From assembly GCA_028023455.1 (NCBI GenBank), contig JAQFVV010012423.1, positions 9,404,269-9,468,268 of the forward strand: DNA of 64,000 nt, given 5' to 3'. Position 1 is the stretch's first letter. Each line of letters opens with the position of its first letter. Position numbers and translations under genes: made by a program. The notes beneath the pieces were generated by a model. It was given only the letters and a program-made list of their open reading frames with translations, did no database searches and was not told the origin of the DNA. Shown piece after piece: positions 1 to 8,164 of this stretch. The DNA is from Epiperipatus broadwayi. Its lineage: Eukaryota; Onychophora; Udeonychophora; Euonychophora; Peripatidae.

Positions 1-1500
1 TCAACTTTATTTATATTTAAAATTAGAGTATGCTACAATATTATGAATATGTAAAAATTAAAAAATTTGTCCTGAAAAAACATTTGCTCTGACTTTTCAA
101 TCTGTAACTGGGAGAAACAATATTAAGCAAATTAAAGTAAAAGGGAAGAAAACTGAATAAGCTAGTTGAAATTATATTTTAATTTTAAATGTGGATAAGG
201 TCAAAAGAAATCTCACTGATTAAATAATATTCTTTCATATTTAATACTTCAGACCTTTATACTAATTGGAGAATTTCATTATTTTTTAGTTTATATCATT
301 AATTTTTTATCTGATTACCATGGTTTTACTTCTTAGACAAATAGAGCTGAAATGAAAACTACAATCAAAAACAATATATACAGTATACAAAATTACTCAT
401 AAGTCAAAAATAATTAGTAATTTCTCTTAGTAGTAAAGAATGTTTTCATAGGATTGATGACCGTAGATCCAAAATTATTAACCAAAAGAGTTCTTTGATG
501 CTTCTTTCAGTTTTATTATGTTCATAAAAGGTAACTTTTGCATCAGAAAATAATATTTTATAAGTAGTATATTTTTTATATTTCGATGCTGAGATAAGTA
601 CTTATTTTAATTTTACTTTCATGAATTTTAACACTTTCAAAAAGACTCAATTTGCTCTCCTCTATATATGTTAAAATAACTATATATAATTTTATAAACT
701 ATTTCTGGAATAGTTTTATTATCTACTAATTCTTTAGAATTATTTAATAATGAATTTAAAGCAAAACTATGCTTTCAGGCAATTCTTTTACTCCCTGCCA
801 TGAATATTTTTATTAAACAATCTGAAAATCAGTGATTTAAAAGACAAAGAAATATTTTTTTCCCCATTATTATCCACTACTATAATCAAATTACATTATG
901 ATTATTTTTCATAAAGAAAACACTTCTTTTTGCAATAAAAATGTCAGTTGATATGCTTGTATTTATATTGAAATATCTAATATTTCTGATAAAATAAATT
1001 GGGTTTACAGGTTATTTTGAAGTGCTTTGGATCAAATAAATGTTCTTAAAACAGATTAAAGAACAATTCATATGATTTTTTAAAAAGAAGAATAAGGACA
1101 GTCACTTTGTATTACTGGACAATGATAGTTGCTTTAACAAATTAGTTAATGGAGATTATATGATTTTAAACAATGATTTTGATTGTAAGATAAAACTTAA
1201 ATTAACTGATATTATAAAAATTATCAAAAAATTTTTTTTTTGATAGAATAATTTATTTGCATTGCTACAGTATTGATTATATTGCATTTATAATTTTTTT
1301 AATCTTAAATATCACCAATATAATTTTTCTTCATGGTGTACTTTTGATTGCAAAGGGAGGTGAGATAGTACCTTTATTATCAAGTTTTTTAAAGATTGTG
1401 TTTTTTATTGAAGCTTTTAGTAGAATTAGTAGTATAAGGATAATGAGGATCATGCATTTAGTAGACTTGATATTGAAAATTTGAATCAATTTGTTAATAG
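1..1500. other. AT-rich non-coding stretch
   Basis: No coding region, splice-flanked exon or RNA gene is supported here. The 75-codon open frame at 1257-1484 is hydrophobic, starts in ATT/TTG-rich sequence and has no recognisable domain, so I treat it as chance. A T-run lies near 1230-1240. Confidence 0.6.
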
Positions 1501-1539
1501 ATTAAAAAGCATTGAAGTATTTATTTCTTTTCAATGTGT

Positions 1540-1625
1540 GTGTGATCAAGTGTGTCAGCAGTATGAGATAGCATGAATAGTTGAGGGTCATGTGAAAGTC
1601 TGAGTTCAAACCCTCTATAAATTAC
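1540..1625 (+). repeat. Terminal module of the B-box/TIR repeat family
   Basis: The segment ends with a GTCTGAGTTCAAACCCTC-like block. It is shared with repeat ends at 8080-8160, 16210-16245 and, inverted, at 7694-7750 and 55306-55370. GAGTTCAAACC resembles a pol III B box or tRNA T-arm, but since the same block forms inverted ends of whole elements elsewhere, it may simply be a transposon terminus. This copy stands alone beside the family B repeat that starts about 40 bp downstream. Confidence 0.55.
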
Positions 1626-1659
1626 AATTAATGACATGTTTAAATAGGCAATACTCACT

Positions 1660-2055
1660 ATACGTATGCATCACACAGCAAGCTAGAGTAATCAATGGAT
1701 GCCAGAAGGCTTGTGCATAAAATCCCCATCTAGTGCCTACTCATCCAATATCCCCAGACTAGTTTCTGGCTTGTGGCCTTCGTCAGTGAGGAGCCTTGGA
1801 TCTGAGAGCACTGCCTTAGATCTTAGGATCTAATGCAACCCTCCAGCAACCACCTTTTATCTCCATCTAACTACAAAACTATGAGTCTTAAACTGAAAAC
1901 ACTTTAATGTTTCCAATTCAAGCCCATCTGCTTATATAGTTATATGGGTCTGAACCCAGTTCAGTTCCCATACATTTTGGTGTCTTTGGTTCTTTAATAA
2001 CCAACAGTTATACCCAACAGTTATACACAAGCATAAGAGATGGTGGTCATGTGAT
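1660..2055 (-). repeat. Dispersed repeat family B (hammerhead-bearing), copy 1
   Basis: On the minus strand this is closely similar to 55860-56165 (+) and 55440-55645 (-), with a truncated relative at 55650-55790 (+). Shared landmarks are a 'CATAGTTTTGTAGTTAAG'-like leader, GATCCTAAGATCTA, the hammerhead-like core at 1743-1801, TTATGCACAAGCCTTCTGGC and GATTACTCTGGCTTGC. It has no open frame of note. Copies lie in both orientations 54 kb apart, so this is a dispersed mobile repeat of unknown class. Confidence 0.8.
1743..1801 (-). ncRNA. Hammerhead ribozyme-like motif, family B copy 1
   Basis: Read on the minus strand: outer stem I ATCCAA pairs with TTGGAT; inner stem I TCCTCA pairs with TGGGGA (one G-U); core CTGACGA (complement of 1780-1786; position 7 is freely variable in hammerheads); stem II GGC-CACAA-GCC; GAA; stem III AC-TA-GT; then C17, giving a GUC cleavage triplet with predicted scission between 1757 and 1756. 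This is the type I topology (open stem I). The odd point is an A-A apposition at positions 10.1/11.1, where most natural hammerheads have G-C. The match is to the known consensus; activity is inference. Confidence 0.68.
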
Positions 2056-2454
2056 GTTTTAATAGTAATCTAAAATTAAAATTTTGTTAATAATGTTAAT
2101 TATTAATATACTTATTAGTATTACATTGAAAGTGACTCTAATAAATAAATTATTGTAAATATAAAATTGATAATGAGAGACAATAAAAAAGAACAAACCA
2201 TATATAAAAACATAGTTTACTGAATGACTATAGTATCACCTATTTAATTCCAAGTTTTTGTGCAGTTACTAAAATCTGTGAATAATAGTAAACATTCCTA
2301 TATATGTTATAGATTTCTTTTATATGTATACTGAATACTTATGATTCACTTTAATTTAAAAAATATATGCATGAAAACATCAACAAAAATAATTAACAAA
2401 AATTAGAATAAGGTAATTATAAAAAACAGTAAAATGATAAATTGAAAGAGAATA

Positions 2455-5400
2455 TATATATATATTGTAACCCTTTAAAGTGTGGTCAACTACATAATAT
2501 CATCAAAACATCAGTGCACTGAGAATCGTAACCTCGATCACTGATCAATTCCCGCTACTCATTGTCAGCTATTAAGAGCTGTATCCAAAAGCATATTATG
2601 CTATCTATTTTATGCACCAAGGACCACAACCAACATCTGGAGCAACTTACCACAGACCAAACTAATGATCTAACATAAACTTTTATGATTTAATTTGATC
2701 GCAGCCAGGGTGTACCGCGATGACCTATCATAGTAGTATGATAAAATACAGTAAACAAATTATAAGTGTAATGTTATTATGTTACAAACCTTAATTTGCG
2801 ATTTTTATTGTATGAGACCCGATGGCCGACCATGTACAAGATGGCGTAATTTGTGGAACTACATAAGATTATGAAATTTGAAACCATCTATATGATTTTT
2901 AATACAAATGCTAGTCCAGGTAAAGCTTTGCAATAAATAAACATAAATACTTGGGTTCTTTTTATAGTTTACTATATCACTGAGACTCTTTTTATACTGA
3001 CAAATGACAATTTAAAATGTTAAGTAAATATATTCAATCATATCATTATTTGGTAAATCTGTTTACAAGTCTAATAATTAATTTATATTGCATACTAGAA
3101 TCAACTACGCAAAGCCAAAATGATGGAAAAGGTAAATGGGATTTTATTGTACCCCACACATCATAAACTACCAAAGACTAAAAGCATCCAAATGTTTTTT
3201 CAAAATATTACTAAACTCTTATATCATGTTGACAATGGTATGTACTTCAATGTATGCTCTATCCAAGGTTTATGATTTCTGATTTTAAGAATGACACATA
3301 GCAACGGCACAGTAAGTTTAATTATAAATCAACGTTTATTTACAAATTTATGAATAATAAATAATTAATTCCAATGTTATAATTAAAAAACATAAATAAA
3401 CAAATAAAATAAATAAATTATAATTCCATCGACTTTCTTCACTAACATATCATAGGTACGGTTTTAAAAACCTAATCATACCTTATTTCAATTTGATATA
3501 ATGAATCTTGAGCAAATTATAATAAATTCAACATCAACTCATGAAGTATTTAACGTCATTTCCAGATTCAATAAATCCATACCGTAAAATTATAATAATA
3601 TAATAACTAATATTATATCTGTAGGATTTAGCTATAATGTAATCATTAAATAAAATGAAAATGTAAACTTACACTCCGGTAAATAATAATCAACCGACAG
3701 TTAATTATTATGAAGTAACTTGAATAGAATGTCCTGCTACAATTTGACGATCTAACTTATGAATTATGCTTACAAATGGAAGAAGATGATTTAGCAGATT
3801 AACTAAAATACTTTGCCCAACTTATATCTATGAAGTAAAACATATTCCTGTGGATGCGTTCATCTACACATAGGAATTAAATAATACTAAACGCTTTGTG
3901 GATTGATACACCATCATAAAGTAATACGTATAATTACACAATTCCGCGGATTAACCACCAGCGCTGGAATGAGTGTAAAATACAAAAATGGCAATTAAAT
4001 AATCTGCGGATTAACCACCAGCACAGATTAATGCCTTTCAACATTATAAAACAACATTACTATTTACTTCACATTAAAGTGCAAAATCATCCTCCTCAGT
4101 TACTCTGATCATTCGGAAAACACTAACACTTTAGCAAATGTGGGTTCTTGCATAATAAAATGTTACACTAATCAGGACAACTAATGTACTAACTTATCTT
4201 GCTTAAAATAAAACATGTGTAATGCAATATAAGTAATATTAGTATAGGAATATAAATCTGGAAAGACTCACAAAATACCTCACAAAGATTGATACATCTC
4301 ATGAATTCATTTAGTACCTTTCAAGCCTTTTCACAAGCGCTATTCTCTTGAATAAATATTTTATTCAACCCCTATTAATTTAAACTTAATAAAATATAAC
4401 TTATGAACTTCACATGCAAGTTCATATAACGATAAAATTTAAGTAATGAATTATTCATCAAATACATAAAATCTAAGAGGTGTGTGTGTGATATAAATTA
4501 AATGTATAGCATTTTAAAGTTCAATATATGAATTTTAGCAGGTGTGTGTGTCACAAATTAGATTGTAGAGCATTTTATAACGACAAATATGATCCGTGAA
4601 TTCCATGTACGATGTGTCGAACAATAAATGTACGAAGTAATAAATATAATTATGGTTGAATTCCATACATGCAATTTTATCCATTTGTGTTAGTTATTAT
4701 AATCACTATTAGATTAACGATTTTACGTGGCTCCATAAACATGAAACAATTTCAAGACATGACAAGCAGAACTTAAATGAAAATGTTTTTCAAAAGTTAT
4801 TAATTTCTACATTTCTCTATTAAAAATGTTCCAAGTTTATTACATCCATGCTAAATATTTATTTATCCACGCTTAAATCTAGGAATAATAATTACAGCAA
4901 TTAATTCAATCATTCCAAACTGACGATAAAATTAGAAAATAGCTTTGATCAATTATTTGAAGACTGTTTATTATCCAAATGGCAAACAAATTAACTAGCA
5001 AATATATTCCTGGCATTATAAAGTTAAATATCAATCAATGCTATATTTTTATTAGAATTAGAAACGGAAATATTAAACTATGTTGATAACTTTAACATTT
5101 TACTTTAATTTAAACTTCTTCTTTTTTAAAAAACAAATTTTCATATTTATAAAACTTCTGTAATTAAAATACTTATTTAAATTTTCCAAATTGTAGAACA
5201 ATAAACATTTTAAAACATACCAAACTCTTGCAATTAATTCTTTTAAACTGGGAAGCTCCGACATTTTAAATGTAATATTGGGAAATTATTACCGGTGATT
5301 TGATCCACTTGGCCAGCCGACTTGAACAGACTTTTAAATTTAGCAATTCATCTTATAATTAAATACCACGATATTATTTTTACGTTTATAGCAAATTTGT

Positions 5401-5880
5401 GGTAATCAGTTTACTTGTTAACTATTTTAAAATAAGCTTATCAAATTTACACCATTTGCCTTCTTACCATTTTCTTTTCTTTCTCTCCCTCCAAAAGCAA
5501 ACTAACAGACGATCTTCTCTTAAATTCGCGCTCTTTTCTTTTTTTACATTGAGACGCATACGTAATTACTGTATTTATTTTTAATAATTTATTTTAATTG
5601 AACAAATGGTTTTGTTAATTCAAATGAAATAATTTTTAAGATCATTTTAAACAAATAAAACAAAATATTATTTTTTAATACTATTTTACCAAATTAAATG
5701 TGTTGTCAAAAATTTTAAAAAGTTAAACATTATGATACGAATTAGTATATGGAACGAAGCAAATTTAAATTTATTAAAATAATATAAGAGAGTAATCTGT
5801 TCAAAGCGAAAATCAAGCCAATCAAATCACCAAAGAAGACAGAGAAATTTTTTATACTAGTTACATCAATTATTATATTT
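2455..5880. other. CpG-containing non-coding block rich in hairpins
   Basis: This stretch sits between TA microsatellites and looks compositionally different from its flanks, with more CG dinucleotides. I see no gene: the 61-codon frame at 5399-5584 has no domain. Short hairpins are frequent, for example ATCAGTG/CACTGAT at 2510-2545 and ATCGC/GCGAT near 2699-2725, plus the four-member series at 3844-4030. GTGTGTGTG tracts occur near 4480 and 4542. It may be one old element, but I find no second copy in the window. Confidence 0.4.
3844..4030. repeat. Four successive hairpins with a shared interior and different stems
   Basis: Units begin at 3844, 3893, 3941 and 4000. Each has an outer stem (ATTCCT/AGGAAT, GCTTT/AAAGT, ATTCC/GGAAT, TAATCT/AGATTA) around a 19-22 nt interior. 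The interiors align as G-Y-GGAT-(T)-...-CACCA-G/T-C; units 3 and 4 share GCGGATTAACCACCAGC exactly. The interiors are similar while the stem sequences differ yet stay complementary, which is the pattern expected of a selected stem. No known RNA family is recognised. Sampling four units in AT-rich DNA leaves room for chance. Confidence 0.5.
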
Positions 5881-5900
5881 TATGCTAAAATATATGGTTA

Positions 5901-5906
<6 letters not shown>

Positions 5907-5932
<26 letters not shown>
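5907..5932. repeat. (TA)n microsatellite at the left edge of the family A array
   Basis: A run of alternating TA abuts the start of the inverted family A copy. A shorter TATATATA run sits at the other edge (about 7641-7650). TA tracts at both edges suggest insertion into TA-rich sequence, or microsatellite growth at a junction. Confidence 0.85.
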
Positions 5933-5936
<4 letters not shown>

Positions 5937-6071
5937 AACAAAAAAAACACAAGTTAAAAAACTTGCTAACACTTGTATTTATGATAACAGATGGCGTTCT
6001 ACCAAAAACACCATCAAGCATAGTTTTCTGTTTACATAATCGTCAGAGCGAGTATTCACTCTCTCTAACTT

Positions 6072-6133
6072 TAATTCCACTTTCAGATCATGATTTCAAG
6101 CTATTTGCTATCATCAGTGAAAGACTAGAATAA
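6072..6133 (-). ncRNA. Hammerhead ribozyme-like motif, family A inverted copy
   Basis: On the minus strand: CTTTCA / core CTGATGA (complement of 6111-6117) / stem II AGC-AAATA-GCT / GAA / stem III ATC-AT-GAT / C17 / TGAAAG. Predicted cleavage is between 6086 and 6085. The core is fully canonical. The inner stem I is a perfect 6 bp; the outer arm here is weakened (ATTCT against GGAAT). Positions 10.1/11.1 are T-T. Confidence 0.7.
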
Positions 6134-6286
6134 GAAACTAGATCTAAACACAAACTCTGAGCATTTATGAAACAGTTTCTATTCAGCTTGCAAGCGTGAA
6201 TCTTTTAGACATGTTAATGTCTTCAAACTCAGCATAGCAAGCCAGATAGCTACATGCTCAGAGTTTGTGTTTAGATCTACTTTCTT

Positions 6287-6344
6287 ATTCCTGTCTTTCA
6301 CTGACGATAGCAAATAGCTTGAAATCATGATCTGAAAGTGGAAT
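6287..6344 (+). ncRNA. Hammerhead ribozyme-like motif, family A monomer 1
   Basis: Outer stem I ATTCC (6287-6291) pairs with GGAAT (6340-6344), with internal loop TGT against T. Inner stem I CTTTCA (6295-6300) pairs with TGAAAG (6333-6338). Core CTGACGA is at 6301-6307, stem II AGC-AAATA-GCT follows, then GAA (6321-6323), stem III ATC-AT-GAT (6324-6331) and C17 at 6332. Predicted cleavage is after 6332 (AUC triplet, allowed by the NUH rule). The U-U apposition at 10.1/11.1 is the main departure from consensus. Confidence 0.7.
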
Positions 6345-6676
6345 TAAAGTTAGAGATAGTGAATACTCGCTCTGACATTTATGTAAACAGAAAACTACGC
6401 TTGACCGTGTTTTTGGTAGAATGCCATCTGTTATCATAAATACAAGCGTTAGCAAGTTTTTTAACTTAAAATGTACCTTTGAGGTCTTTCTTGCAATGAT
6501 GTATATTGCAGAAGCTTCTAGTATGTGGTGATGCTGAACTGAGATCAGACCCATGTAGCTATCTGGCTTGCTATGCTGAGTTTGAAGACATTAACATGTC
6601 TAAAAGATTCACGCTTGCAAGCTGAATAGAAACTGTTTCATAAATGCTCAGATTTTGTGTTTAGATCTAGTTTCTT

Positions 6677-6734
6677 ATTCCTGTCTTTCACTGACGATAG
6701 CAAATAGCTTGAAATCATGATCTGAAAGTGGAAT
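6677..6734 (+). ncRNA. Hammerhead ribozyme-like motif, family A monomer 2
   Basis: It is identical in all structural positions to the motif 390 bp upstream: core CTGACGA at 6691-6697, predicted cleavage after 6722. Both stem I arms, stem II and stem III are preserved. Confidence 0.7.
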
Positions 6735-7083
6735 TAAAGTTAGAGATAGTGAATACTCACTCTGATGTTTATGTAAACAGAAAACTACGATTGACGGTGT
6801 TTTTGGTAGAATGCCATCTGTTATCATAAATACAAGCGTTAGCAAGTTTTAACTTGTGTTTTTTTTGTTTTTCATAAGTGTACCTTTGAGGTCTTTCTTG
6901 CAATGATGTATATTGCAGAGGCTTCTACTATGTGGTGATGCTGAACTGAGATCAGACCCATGTAGCTATCTGGCTTGCTATGCTGAGTTTGAAGACATTA
7001 ACGTGTCTAAAAGATTCACACTTGCAAGCTGAATAGAAACTGTTTCATAAATGCTGAGAGTTTGTGTTTAGATCTAGTTTCTT

Positions 7084-7141
7084 ATTCCTGTCTTTCACTG
7101 ACGATAGCAAATAGCTTGAAATCATGATCTGAAAGTGGAAT
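7084..7141 (+). ncRNA. Hammerhead ribozyme-like motif, family A monomer 3
   Basis: Core CTGACGA is at 7098-7104 and predicted cleavage falls after 7129, 407 bp from the previous site. All paired segments are unchanged, although the rest of the monomer has many substitutions relative to its neighbours. Confidence 0.7.
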
Positions 7142-7492
7142 TAAAGTTAGAGATAGTGAATACTCACTCTGATGTTTATGTAAACAGAAAACTACACTTG
7201 ATGGTGTTTTTGGTAGAACACCATCTGTTATCATAAATACAAGCGTTAGCAAGTTTTTTAACTTGTGTTTTTTTTGTTTTTCATAAATGTACCTTTGAGG
7301 TCTTTCTTGCAATGATGTATATTGCAGAGGCTTCTACTATGTAGTGATGCTGAACTGATATCAGACCCATGTAGCTATCTGGCTTGCTATACTGAGTTTG
7401 AAGACATTAACGTGTCTAAAAGATTCATGCTTGCAAGCTGAATAGAAACTGTTTCATAAATGCTCAGAGTTTGTGTTTAGATCTAGTTTCTT

Positions 7493-7550
7493 ATTCCTGT
7501 CTTTCACTGATGATAGCAAATAGCTTGAAATCATGATCTGAAAGTGGAAT
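7493..7550 (+). ncRNA. Hammerhead ribozyme-like motif, family A monomer 4
   Basis: Core CTGATGA is at 7507-7513 (position 7 is T here, C in the other plus copies) and predicted cleavage falls after 7538, 409 bp from the previous site. The only core difference among copies is at the position that is free to vary in hammerheads. Confidence 0.7.
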
Positions 7551-7693
7551 TAAAGTTAGAGATAGTGAATACTCGCTCTGACATTTATGTAAACAGAAAA
7601 CTATGCTTGACGGTGTTTTTGATAGAACGCCATCTGTTATCATATATATATAATATTCAAATATAAGTATATTGTCTATACTAATCTTAATGT

Positions 7694-8160
7694 AATTAGA
7701 AGGGATATGAACTCAGACTTTCAAGCTCCCTACAGCTATGCACCCCATCACAAGACCACATACATGTGAAAAAGATGGAAATATTAAGATCCTATATGTG
7801 AGGGGACAAAACGATTTAAACTCAACATAGGTATGACAATAATATTAGCATTAACAAGGACTTTTAGTGCTCCATCACTGGATTTCCAATGATATGAATG
7901 ATTGAAGAGTTGTAGGAACTGAGAAGACTGAAGCTTATACATTAAAGTTTGATGATTGCTATCTTAATATAAAGTGAGCACAAATTGTATATATATGTGG
8001 GAGATGGTGATCTGGAACAACTGATGAGTGCTGGTTCAGCATGAAATATGGATATTGGAGATCATTTATCTTTTTCACATATATGGGGTCATGTGTATCA
8101 GTTGTATAAGATGGAGTGCACAGCTGTAGGGAATCTGAAAGTCTGAGTTCAAGCCCTAAT
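7694..8160 (+). mobile_element. 467-bp non-autonomous element with inverted ends, carrying a hammerhead-like motif
   Basis: The left end (AATTAGAAGGGATATGAAC...CTCCCTACAGC) is the reverse complement of the right end (GCTGTAGGGAATCTGAAAG...AAGCCCTAAT), about 60-70 bp with some mismatches. The interior matches 56340-56590, and in inverted form 56165-56300. There is no open frame, so it would need enzymes from elsewhere. The ends contain a B-box-like GAGTTCAAGCC. It lies 50 bp downstream of the family A array. Confidence 0.72.
8009..8063 (+). ncRNA. Hammerhead ribozyme-like motif, family C copy 1
   Basis: Core CTGATGA is at 8021-8027. Stem II is TGCTG-GTT-CAGCA (5 bp) closed by G10.1-U11.1, then GAA at 8043-8045. 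Stem III pairs A15.1-U16.1 and U-A with a short loop, and position 17 is A8054 (AUA triplet). The outer stem I is GATCT (8009-8013) with AGATC (8059-8063). The inner stem I is weak here (CAA/TTG only) but is CCAA/TTGG when the 5' arm is taken from the copy at 56551. The core and stem II are better than in families A and B; inner stem I is poorer. Confidence 0.6.
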
Positions 8161-8164
8161 ATAT

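Larger units (their letters stand above)
5930..7645. repeat. Family A tandem array with inverted first copy, hammerhead-bearing monomers
   Basis: The monomer is about 390-409 bp. Positions 5930-6255 are one copy in minus orientation. It joins head-to-head near 6255 with plus-orientation copies whose predicted cleavage positions fall at 6332, 6722, 7129 and 7538 (spacings 390, 407 and 409). The last copy stops at CGCCATCTGTTATCATA near 7640, the exact complement of the left end (ATAACAGATGGCG near 5984), so the whole locus has inverted ends. Three open frames of 76-89 codons (5882-6133, 6285-6554, 7082-7312) are the same monomer read through and do not look like selected proteins. Every monomer carries one hammerhead-like motif, the layout known for hammerhead satellites of newts, cave crickets and schistosomes. 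Confidence 0.9.

Noticed and set aside
6285-7312. Similar minus-strand frames of 76-89 codons recurring in the array
   Set aside because: They are the tandem monomer read antisense; conservation follows the repeat, with stops and length changes between copies.
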